This document shows, in pieces, positions 55,399-62,765 of a stretch of 64,000 nt of DNA. Below the pieces are notes generated by a model that worked only from the letters and a program-made list of their open reading frames with translations, was not told the origin of the DNA and did not search any database. This DNA comes from a virus. How positions within the stretch are numbered: the stretch's first letter is position 1; every line of letters starts with the position of its first letter. The position numbers and the translations under genes were made by a program. Where the stretch lies: IMG/VR virus record IMGVR_UViG_3300028569_002417, positions 1-64,000 of that record. One strand, written 5' to 3'.

Positions 55399-55584
55399 AT
55401 GAAAAAGAAATATTTCAATAAAAATTGGCCAAACACTTGGTGTCATAGCAGATCGTTTTCTTTTGATTCTAATTTATCTTCTGTTACATTGGTTCGATAC
55501 TCAGGAAACTTTAAGTGGGATGATGTTAGGAGCAGTGATTGGAGCATGCTTCGATCTAGTTCAGAGTGCTGGAAGAGTCATTAA
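55399..55584 (+). CDS. CWS-like microprotein O (plus strand)
   Basis: 61 aa, two nt after microprotein N. N-T-W-C-H-S-R-S-F-S near 12-21, K-W-D-D-V-R-S-S-D-W-S and E-C-W-K-S-H at the end, echoing the W-C...S-R-S...C-W-S order of the MILR microproteins at 8708/8890. Its end overlaps the convergent GT gene by 29 nt. Confidence 0.45.
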   Translation: MKKKYFNKNWPNTWCHSRSFSFDSNLSSVTLVRYSGNFKWDDVRSSDWSMLRSSSECWKSH

Positions 55585-56311
55585 CTTCCCACCATAATTT
55601 GTTTATATCAGTATTCTCACGTTTTTTCCAAGGTTTTTCAAGAGTGTAATGGATGACACAAATTTCATTCCTTAGTTCTTTCCATTTAATTGGAGCTACA
55701 TCAAAAACTCTTCGTGTGAAATTATAGATTGGTTTTAGTCTATGCCATTTTTTGGAAAAATAATGGTTTAGAAGACCTTGATCAGATGGATCTTCTGGTG
55801 TTTCGACAGTATCTTTCATTACAAGAAGTTCTTCAAATTTTTTCTTATCAGGTCTGAGTATCATTACCCCAGAATTAAAATAATCACCTCTCCACCCTGC
55901 TCTAATTGGCTTTCCTGTTTTTGCATCTAAAATAGTTTGAAAACTTGATCCTGCTGCAAAATCTGCTTCTATTTCAAAAAGATGATCAATATTTTTAATT
56001 ACCAAAACGTCTGCATCAAAATAAATTATTTTATCAAAATCTTGATTCCACAGATGGATTTTATTGTAACAATTATTGGCAAAGTTTGGATTTTCTCTAT
56101 AAGGTTGTGGCTTACAGGTTTTTGATCCAAGATATTCTGTGTCAATTATTGTGCAGCCAACAGACTGAAGCTTTTTTTTATTTTCTTCAGTAATGTTAAT
56201 GCTGATTACATGAAATGGATATTGTGTGATTTTTTGCAATGACTTTGCAAGACAATATACTCCGGGAGTAAAGTCATCACTCGCAACAGTAAAATATGCA
56301 AATTTAGGCAT
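55556..56311 (-). CDS. Glycogenin-like GT8 glycosyltransferase
   Basis: 251 aa. I-I-Y-F-D-A-D-V-L-V near residue 93-102 (DxD), F-N-S-G-V-M-I-L near 145, and V-I-H-Y-T-L-E-K-P-W near 222 are GT8 glycogenin-type motifs. Expressed from a sigma70 promoter whose -10 box ends 5 nt before the ATG, so the mRNA would be leaderless. Confidence 0.8.
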   Translation of the reverse strand: MPKFAYFTVASDDFTPGVYCLAKSLQKITQYPFHVISINITEENKKKLQSVGCTIIDTEYLGSKTCKPQPYRENPNFANNCYNKIHLWNQDFDKIIYFDADVLVIKNIDHLFEIEADFAAGSSFQTILDAKTGKPIRAGWRGDYFNSGVMILRPDKKKFEELLVMKDTVETPEDPSDQGLLNHYFSKKWHRLKPIYNFTRRVFDVAPIKWKELRNEICVIHYTLEKPWKKRENTDINKLWWEVNDSSSTLN

Positions 56312-56345
56312 ACTACATTATAGTAAAATGCTATAATGTAGTCAA
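56312..56345 (-). promoter_or_regulatory. Near-consensus sigma70 promoter overlapping a perfect palindrome
   Basis: Minus strand: TTGACT (56340-56345), 17-nt spacer, TATAAT (56317-56322). A perfect 12-bp inverted repeat, ACTACATTATAG-N7-CTATAATGTAGT, spans 56312-56342 and includes the -10 box: a classic repressor operator layout. Confidence 0.7.
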
Positions 56346-56402
56346 TTCACCAAAAATATTACATCATTTTTATGGGCAATAAATCTTCGTAGCGGTTTAA
56401 TA
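56344..56402. repeat. 59-bp duplication, copy 1 (downstream of HNH gene)
   Basis: 58 of 59 bases match 57461-57519, the 3' end of the neighbouring structural gene. Here it is noncoding and lies beyond the end of the HNH gene. Confidence 0.9.
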
Positions 56403-56426
56403 CAATTCAAATTAATCGCTTTTGTT

Positions 56427-57422
56427 TTATTGATTAATTTCAACTCCTTTATTTTTTAACCATTTCAGAAATTCATTTTTATTGTAAGACTTATTTTTTT
56501 TGCTATTTTCCTTAGCACACAAAGGCTGTAAATTTTCTATACAGTTAATTAATTTAATATCTTTTATTCCATGTTCAATAAATGCAGCTATAGGGAAAAT
56601 ATGATCAACATGCCATTTCTTATTACATACTTTTGGCCAATTAGGATGAGACTCTATGTGTTGCTTAAATTGCTCACTAGTGTAACCTAACATTTCATAA
56701 GAATGATCAATCTTAGACTCTTTAGTATATTTCAATACAGCATATATCATGCTGTAACACTTTTTCTTAAAACTCAATTCTTCTTTATATTCTTCTCTGT
56801 CTTTTCTAAAACAAGAAGAATTTTCTCCTGTATTTTTCAAATAACCACATTCTTTACAATGTGTTTTTAGAAATTTCATTTGACTTAGAACACAATAAGA
56901 TATTTTGCCACATTTACATTTATATTTTATTTTTTGTTTCGGACTTGTATATGCTTCTTCTAAAAGCTCACATTGGTTATCTGCAAAAATTTTGCGAATT
57001 TCATCAATGCTTGTTTTAACGCCACGCTTACACTTTGAACACCTACAACCGTTACGAAAATGATCTATTCTTATTTTAGAAATATTTCCACACTCACACC
57101 TATAAAGCATGGGTGTTTGGCATCCTTTGTAACCTTCTAAAAGTTCGCATCCACCATCTTGAAAAATCTTTTTTGCTTGTTCGTCTGTCATTTTCATTCG
57201 ACCAACGAAACCTTTAGATTTTCCTACTTGTTCATATTGACAATCACTACATTTTCTTCCGTCTTTGACTGCCGATAAAGAAAGTTCTGTTACTTTTCCA
57301 CAAACGCATTTTGCTGGTAATGGCTTCCATGTTGCACCATATCCAGACAACCATTCATCTGCTAAGCAGACATAACCATGTTGCTCAAAAATCTTCTTAA
57401 CATCTTCAATTGTGTGGCTCAT
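56427..57422 (-). CDS. HNH homing endonuclease with triple zinc-ribbon modules
   Basis: 331 aa from the ATG at 57422 (AAGGAG upstream). Three repeated modules, each starting I-x-K-I-F and containing C-x-C-G-K plus C-S-D-C/C-S-K-C/C-K-E-C (zinc ribbons), then the C-terminal HNH motif W-H-V-D-H-I-F-P-I and L-Q-P-L-C-A-K-E-N-S-K-K. Flanked by a 59-bp direct repeat of the adjacent gene's end. Confidence 0.8.
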   Translation of the reverse strand: MSHTIEDVKKIFEQHGYVCLADEWLSGYGATWKPLPAKCVCGKVTELSLSAVKDGRKCSDCQYEQVGKSKGFVGRMKMTDEQAKKIFQDGGCELLEGYKGCQTPMLYRCECGNISKIRIDHFRNGCRCSKCKRGVKTSIDEIRKIFADNQCELLEEAYTSPKQKIKYKCKCGKISYCVLSQMKFLKTHCKECGYLKNTGENSSCFRKDREEYKEELSFKKKCYSMIYAVLKYTKESKIDHSYEMLGYTSEQFKQHIESHPNWPKVCNKKWHVDHIFPIAAFIEHGIKDIKLINCIENLQPLCAKENSKKNKSYNKNEFLKWLKNKGVEINQ

Positions 57423-57460
57423 AATCCTACTCCTTATCATATATAAGTAAAGTAGGAAAT

Positions 57461-57519
57461 AATTCACCAAAAATATTACATCATTTTTATGGGCAATAAA
57501 TCTCCGTAGCGGTTTAATA
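57461..57519. repeat. 59-bp duplication, copy 2 (end of structural gene)
   Basis: Codes the C-terminal residues (N-R-Y-G-D-L-L-P-I-K-M-M) and stop of the 57476 gene. One T/C difference from copy 1. Confidence 0.9.
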
Positions 57520-58366
57520 GAGAATCTTGCCAATCCTTTTTGTCTTGAATTCCTTCGGCGAGTATAGCTGCTCCATCTAGTTGTACTCCGCCACCGGGAC
57601 CGGGTGGATTTCCGATTCTTGAGCGTATTCTTCCAAGAATAATTTTAGCAAAAGCGAGAGCTCCTTCTTGCATTGCTTGGGTTACGATTTGGAAGTCTGG
57701 TTTTCTTTGGAGGTATCTAACAACGACTGGGTATGTTCGATAAGGTACTGGATAGAGTTTAATGTGTCTATAACCGCCGAGGTATTCCCATCCTCCTTGT
57801 TGTCCAGATATACGGTTGTACATATCTTCGTATTGTTTATAGAGAACCCAATCGCTCATTTTCCCCCATACTGGTTGTTGTGGGTTGATTCCCCCTGCGA
57901 TTGAGCCATAAGCTCCTGCTCCCATGTATTCGAGAGGTATTACTCCTCCGAGGTCTGATGCTGAGAATGCGTAGTTTGCAGTTTCTTTATATGAAATTTG
58001 GCGAACGAATCCGACATCGGGAGGAAGTTCGTAGACGCTTTGTCCGGGTGATGTATAAAATGAATAGTATTGGAAGTACTCTGCTGGGGCATAATCTTCA
58101 AATATTTGCAAAGAAAAATCTATACTATTTTCAAGTTGTTGGTCATCTAATTCAAGTGGTAGTACAGGTGCTCCGAGCATTGTTAGAACATAATCTTTGA
58201 TTTGTTCACGAACTTTTTCACGATTTTTGCGTGGTCCGATATTATAAATAGGGTCTGTTGGTCCTAGTCCTCCACAACTTCCTCCACCATTTCCGCAACC
58301 ACTTTTACATGACAATGAATTGTATTGATCTTGAGTTGGTCTTGGGATATAAATTGTGTTGCTCAT
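57476..58366 (-). CDS. Neck/connector-like virion protein
   Basis: 296 aa from the ATG at 58366. Cys/Gly-rich start (C-K-S-G-C-G-N-G-G-G-S-C-G-G). I-K-D-Y-V-L-T-M-L-G-A-P-V near 59-71, L-E-L-D-D-Q-Q-L-E near 75, and S-V-Y-E-L-P-P-D near 118 resemble neck or tail-connector proteins of large T4-like phages. Structural call moderate. Confidence 0.6.
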   Translation of the reverse strand: MSNTIYIPRPTQDQYNSLSCKSGCGNGGGSCGGLGPTDPIYNIGPRKNREKVREQIKDYVLTMLGAPVLPLELDDQQLENSIDFSLQIFEDYAPAEYFQYYSFYTSPGQSVYELPPDVGFVRQISYKETANYAFSASDLGGVIPLEYMGAGAYGSIAGGINPQQPVWGKMSDWVLYKQYEDMYNRISGQQGGWEYLGGYRHIKLYPVPYRTYPVVVRYLQRKPDFQIVTQAMQEGALAFAKIILGRIRSRIGNPPGPGGGVQLDGAAILAEGIQDKKDWQDSLLNRYGDLLPIKMM

Positions 58367-58448
58367 ATACTTGCTGCCTTGCTTGAAAAAATGAATGATT
58401 CTTTTGTTATATAGAATAAGTAGAACTGGAATTGTTAAAAGGATTGAT

Positions 58449-61289
58449 ATGTTGAAATCATTCAAAGAATATATTTTTAAGACAACTGTATTGGGTCAAC
58501 GTGGTGAATTTTTTGATTTTCGTTTAGATGAGATGGCCAAAGAACGCCAAGTTGTAAGAAAATCTGTGCAGTTCGACAAAGATGATATCGAATTTTTGAA
58601 ACAATTTAATTATAATCTTTGGGGTCAGGCTCTTCATCAGCGTTATGAAATGCTTTTTAATCAAATTGAAAAATTGCATAATATTAAGACAACGAGAGAA
58701 TTTCCCAATCTTGTAACTGCAATCAAAAATTTCTTGAAAGAAAGGTCAGAGGATACTGCAAGAAGAATAATGGAAATTCCTGAACCCTTTGGGATGACCG
58801 CAGACGAAATAGAAACGATTAATACTTCTTCACCTCCTCGTTTAACTCGTAGCTTGACTGATAGACAATTGAATGATTTAGCAGAAAAATATGCTAATGA
58901 TCATTTTCACTCGAAGAATGAAGATAATGCACAACTTGTTGATGATCCTAATTCAGTAGATTTTATTTTCAAAAATATTATTTATATACCAAGAGAAAAT
59001 GGTGAGCCTCCTCGAAAGCTTGGAGGTAAACAAAGCAATAGAGATCTTGTTGTTAGGGCTCATCCTTATTTAAGAAGACTTTATCATAAGCTTGAAAGAA
59101 CAAAAGGTGAAGCACATCTGCGTGGATCTGGACTTCAAGGAGAAGTTGGTAAATATGGTTTTGAATTAAGAGATCCTGTAAGAGGAACTCAAGGACAGCC
59201 CAATGTGGTAAGAGGAATGCAATTTCCAACAGAAGATCAAGTAGATCGTGCTGTAAAAAGGTATATGGAATTAAATGCTCATCGTATTTTAGGAGATTTT
59301 GAGACTGATCCTAGTATCCAGTGGATGGATACTGGTTATAAAGATTCATTTGAGAGGGACAGGAAAGTTAAAAAGTATAAAGAAATAGTCAAACAAGAAC
59401 ACAGGCTTATGCGTGGAGAAGCAACAGATATTAAAGAAGATGAAATAGAAAGAGAAGCGATAAAGAGACTTGTTGCTGACTTCAAAAATGGAAAAGTAGA
59501 AATAAAAAGTCCTCCATATCCACCTACTTATCCAAAAGGTATTGATGCGACTGTAGAAACAAGAAGAGTCAAGGGTGAGAACAGAGAAGATATTATTGGT
59601 CCTCCTCTTTTCCTTCCTTTCAAAAAAGAAGGTGGAAAATGGGTTCCTCTTGTCAAGAAATCTCATTTTTATAAGGAAATTGAACCCGGAGAAACACATA
59701 GTTCAGATTTAATTGTTGGTCATAAAAAAGATTTCATCAAAGTAGACAATGAAAATATAGATCCATCTGGTAAGAAAATATCTAAGGATGGAGGTTTATT
59801 CCTCAATCACAATACACCAAAAAAGATGATGCTTATCAAGGGGACCCCTGAATACGAAAGGGCTTTTGAAGTTATCATGTCAAATCAACCTATGGCAAGC
59901 TATAGTGTGAGAAATGGGGATGCCTCTGCTTCTATTGACAATAATGGTAGTATGCATTATTACATACTAAAAGGAGTTGTTAATTGCATCAACAATCTTA
60001 ATTGTGGTCACAAAACTGATCATGAGAAGTTTTTGATGGTTCAAAATGTTCCTCTTATTTATAATTTTGCATTAAAGTATATTGAAAGTAATTTTGACAA
60101 TGATTTATTTTTTGTGCCAGATAGCAATGAGTACAGACAGGGGAGAAAATTAAATGCAGCAATTGTAAAAATGGCACATACTGCAACAAACTTGCTTTCC
60201 CAGAAAAGTTGGACTGGTGGAGGTGGATCACGAAGAAGAAGGGCTCAAACTGATGATACAAGGCAGCAGAGAGAAGAGAAGCCTTTGTTCAGCACTAGAA
60301 TACAACATACTGGTGATTACAATTATTTTGCTTATAATCCAGAAAACATGTCAAACTATTTGAAAGACTTAGCCCAATTGGAATCGGAAGCTCAAGAAGC
60401 TGAAAATAAAGCTCAAGCTGCCAAAAATAAGAGAGATGATACCAACATCAGTAAAGAAGAGCTTGGCAACCTTATCATGAACATGTCTTACAGTTCAACT
60501 GCTGTTATTGAAAACCTTACAATGATGCTTGCTAGTTTTTATAGAAGTGCAAACAGACTAACCTCTAAAGTAGCGCAAGAAAATGCAGAATCACAAATTA
60601 AATCTTGGAAAGAAGAAGGTTATGATCTGAAAAGAATGATTAGTGCTTTCAAAGAACTTCCAGTAGTAAAGTCTGCGATAGAAAAAACAAAATTAGTTCC
60701 TCCAACAGGAGGTATTGCTAGAAGATCGAATGTAATGATTCAAAGACAAATAAATGATGCTATGGAAGAACTTCAAAACGGAAAATCAACAATGCCTGAA
60801 GCTGCAATTCGTGGTAAGTTTTTACCTCAGGGATCGGAAAAATTCAGTGCATATGTTATTGAAATTGGAAAAGATTTAGCAACTGATCCTCAATTTCAAG
60901 ATGATCCTGAAGGTTTGGAAGAAGTTTTGGTTGCTGTTCAGAATGCATTGACTAAAAATATAGAAGGAGTTTCTCCTACTTCTCCTATTGCTCCTACTGC
61001 TTCTGCAATTCCTACTGCTACTTCTGTTACTCCTCAATCAGAAATCAATAGAATAAGGAAGTTACCTTCTGATAAAGTCAATTATATGAAATTGATGAGA
61101 GCAGAAAGAACTCCTGAAAACTTGTTTAATATTGTATTCGATCCAAAATTTGTAAATGCATCGGAACCAGTTCTCAATGCTGTTAAGAGTCGAATAAATG
61201 TTATAAAGGATAAGTTTAGAAAAGAAGACTATGATATTATGATGGCTAAGATTGAAGAATTGATTAAAATAAAAAGGGAAGAGGATTGA
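58449..61289 (+). CDS. Large tagged protein of unknown function (946 aa)
   Basis: 946 aa from the ATG at 58449 (AAAGGATT upstream). M-L-K-S-F-K-E-Y-I-F-K resembles the targeting leader. The body is charged and helical, with a central G-D-A-S-A-S-I-D-N-N-G domain and a coiled-coil-like region (E-S-E-A-Q-E-A-E-N-K-A-Q-A) near 655-670, plus a Ser/Thr/Pro-rich linker near 865. Size and context (neck-like and structural genes) suggest a virion component. Not recognised. Confidence 0.6.
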   Translation: MLKSFKEYIFKTTVLGQRGEFFDFRLDEMAKERQVVRKSVQFDKDDIEFLKQFNYNLWGQALHQRYEMLFNQIEKLHNIKTTREFPNLVTAIKNFLKERSEDTARRIMEIPEPFGMTADEIETINTSSPPRLTRSLTDRQLNDLAEKYANDHFHSKNEDNAQLVDDPNSVDFIFKNIIYIPRENGEPPRKLGGKQSNRDLVVRAHPYLRRLYHKLERTKGEAHLRGSGLQGEVGKYGFELRDPVRGTQGQPNVVRGMQFPTEDQVDRAVKRYMELNAHRILGDFETDPSIQWMDTGYKDSFERDRKVKKYKEIVKQEHRLMRGEATDIKEDEIEREAIKRLVADFKNGKVEIKSPPYPPTYPKGIDATVETRRVKGENREDIIGPPLFLPFKKEGGKWVPLVKKSHFYKEIEPGETHSSDLIVGHKKDFIKVDNENIDPSGKKISKDGGLFLNHNTPKKMMLIKGTPEYERAFEVIMSNQPMASYSVRNGDASASIDNNGSMHYYILKGVVNCINNLNCGHKTDHEKFLMVQNVPLIYNFALKYIESNFDNDLFFVPDSNEYRQGRKLNAAIVKMAHTATNLLSQKSWTGGGGSRRRRAQTDDTRQQREEKPLFSTRIQHTGDYNYFAYNPENMSNYLKDLAQLESEAQEAENKAQAAKNKRDDTNISKEELGNLIMNMSYSSTAVIENLTMMLASFYRSANRLTSKVAQENAESQIKSWKEEGYDLKRMISAFKELPVVKSAIEKTKLVPPTGGIARRSNVMIQRQINDAMEELQNGKSTMPEAAIRGKFLPQGSEKFSAYVIEIGKDLATDPQFQDDPEGLEEVLVAVQNALTKNIEGVSPTSPIAPTASAIPTATSVTPQSEINRIRKLPSDKVNYMKLMRAERTPENLFNIVFDPKFVNASEPVLNAVKSRINVIKDKFRKEDYDIMMAKIEELIKIKREED

Positions 61290-61567
61290 TGGCAAATTGG
61301 ATGGACATGATGGTCAACCCAAAGATTCATCATGTTAAGAAAACGATGTTTGAGGTTTTGAAAGAGAGATACGCTCAGAACGAGAATATTATTGAGCGTA
61401 TAGGTGTTGCGATGGCGACAGAAGGTGATCTAAAGGCCTTTTTTAGTCTTGTGACAGACATATATGAATTAGCTTATATGAAGGCTGTTGCTGATCATCA
61501 TGAGCAGTTAAGTAAGCTTGGTTTGGCTGTGAATATAGTTGCTGATAAAAAATCAAGAGTCGAATGA
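61289..61567 (+). CDS. Small helical protein
   Basis: 92 aa from the ATG at 61289, overlapping the previous TGA. AGAGG upstream. Entirely helical in appearance. Unknown, probably a chaperone or accessory to the large protein. Confidence 0.55.
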   Translation: MANWMDMMVNPKIHHVKKTMFEVLKERYAQNENIIERIGVAMATEGDLKAFFSLVTDIYELAYMKAVADHHEQLSKLGLAVNIVADKKSRVE

Positions 61568-62161
61568 TGGTTGATAATCTGAAGTTATGCAGTAGAGAAT
61601 AAAGCCATCTGCTTTAGGTTCTTTGTTTTTTACTTTCCACCAGCGTTTGTCTTTTGTTTTTGGGTAAATTACAGATCCTATTGTTATTTCGTTGGTGTCT
61701 GTCCATAGTTCAAATTCCATATCACGATGATTTAATATTACTCCTTCAAATGAAGTTGGGCTTCCGTATTGAACTGTTTTTATGACATCTCCATATAGTT
61801 CATCGATTTTTGTTCTTACTGTTGCTGGAAGGCAGTGTACAAAAACCTTTTCAATTTCTGGTTTTTTTTCTTCTTCGATTCTTTTTAGATCTTGGTGTAC
61901 GACTATTTTTCTTTCAAATATTGGTGTGTTTTCTGTTTCTTCTGGTTTTTTTTCTTCTGGTTTAGTTTCTTTTAGTTCTGATATGAATTCATTGGTATCG
62001 TTTTCAACTGGGGTGATGATGTTATCATCTTCTTTTATTTCAGGTTTACATTTCATATTATGAAGTATAAATTTTTCATTATTCCATAATGATTGTTGTT
62101 TCATTACTGGGTTTGGTTTCTGGAGTGTGTAGAGAGATCCGTCCTTATTTTTGAGTGCCAT
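61553..62161 (-). CDS. Phage protein with MALKNKDG N-terminus
   Basis: 202 aa from the ATG at 62161. M-A-L-K-N-K-D-G-S-L-Y-T-L then P-N-P-V-M-K-Q-Q-S-L-W and H-N-M-K near 35. A Glu/Lys/Pro-rich linker near 60-95, then a C-terminal globular domain with R-W-W-K-V. I recall similar N-termini in conserved proteins of large T4-like phages. Function unknown. Confidence 0.55.
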   Translation of the reverse strand: MALKNKDGSLYTLQKPNPVMKQQSLWNNEKFILHNMKCKPEIKEDDNIITPVENDTNEFISELKETKPEEKKPEETENTPIFERKIVVHQDLKRIEEEKKPEIEKVFVHCLPATVRTKIDELYGDVIKTVQYGSPTSFEGVILNHRDMEFELWTDTNEITIGSVIYPKTKDKRWWKVKNKEPKADGFILYCITSDYQPSFDS

Positions 62162-62224
62162 AAAATATAGTAGTGCAAAAAAAATTAGATTGTCATATAT
62201 AAAATGACGCAAGAAGAGGTATTT

Positions 62225-62647
62225 ATGGCATTGGTAGTTCCTAACGAGAGCGACATTTTGATGTTGCAATATATCGTTAATCAGTTGGCACAGGATGGTT
62301 CTGCTGGCTCCGCAGGGGGCGAAAGAATCTTGCGTTTATATACTAACAACTATGTACCTTCAAAAACGACTTCAATAGGTGATTTGACTGAGACAACTGC
62401 TTCTGGCTACTCTGTTATTACTTTGTATGGTGCCAACTGGACTGTGGCCACATCTACTGCTGGGACTAACTCAGCGGCATATAGTGAGCAAAGTTTCTAT
62501 TTTTCGGCAGCAGTTACTGTTTACGGTTATTATGTTACTGATTTGACATCTAATTTATTGTGGGTGGAAAGATTTTCCACGGCTCCGTTCACCTTACCAT
62601 CCGGTGGTGGCGAGATCGCAATTACCCCACGACTTACTCTTGATTAA
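62225..62647 (+). CDS. Small beta-rich structural protein
   Basis: 140 aa from the ATG at 62225 (AAGAGG upstream). N-E-S-D-I-L-M-L-Q-Y-I near residue 7-17, then Thr/Ser/Ala-rich strands and a T-L-P-S-G-G-G-E-I-A-I-T-P ending: typical of phage adaptor or decoration proteins. Followed by a terminator. Confidence 0.55.
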   Translation: MALVVPNESDILMLQYIVNQLAQDGSAGSAGGERILRLYTNNYVPSKTTSIGDLTETTASGYSVITLYGANWTVATSTAGTNSAAYSEQSFYFSAAVTVYGYYVTDLTSNLLWVERFSTAPFTLPSGGGEIAITPRLTLD

Positions 62648-62665
62648 AAAATATATAATTTAATT

Positions 62666-62707
62666 TCAAAAACCCTGATCTCTTGGGATTGGGGTTTTTG
62701 TTTTTTT
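62666..62707 (+). terminator. Rho-independent terminator
   Basis: CAAAAACCC / GGGTTTTTG stem with a 16-nt loop and a T-run. Confidence 0.7.
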
Positions 62708-62740
62708 TATAAAATATCATTAAAAATTTGAGCTAACAAG

Positions 62741-62750
62741 TAAATAAAAC
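62741..62750 (+). promoter_or_regulatory. Late promoter-like motif
   Basis: TAAATAAAAC, 15 nt before the ATG at 62766, with AGGGG between. Confidence 0.4.
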
Positions 62751-62765
62751 AAAGGGGCAGAAATT

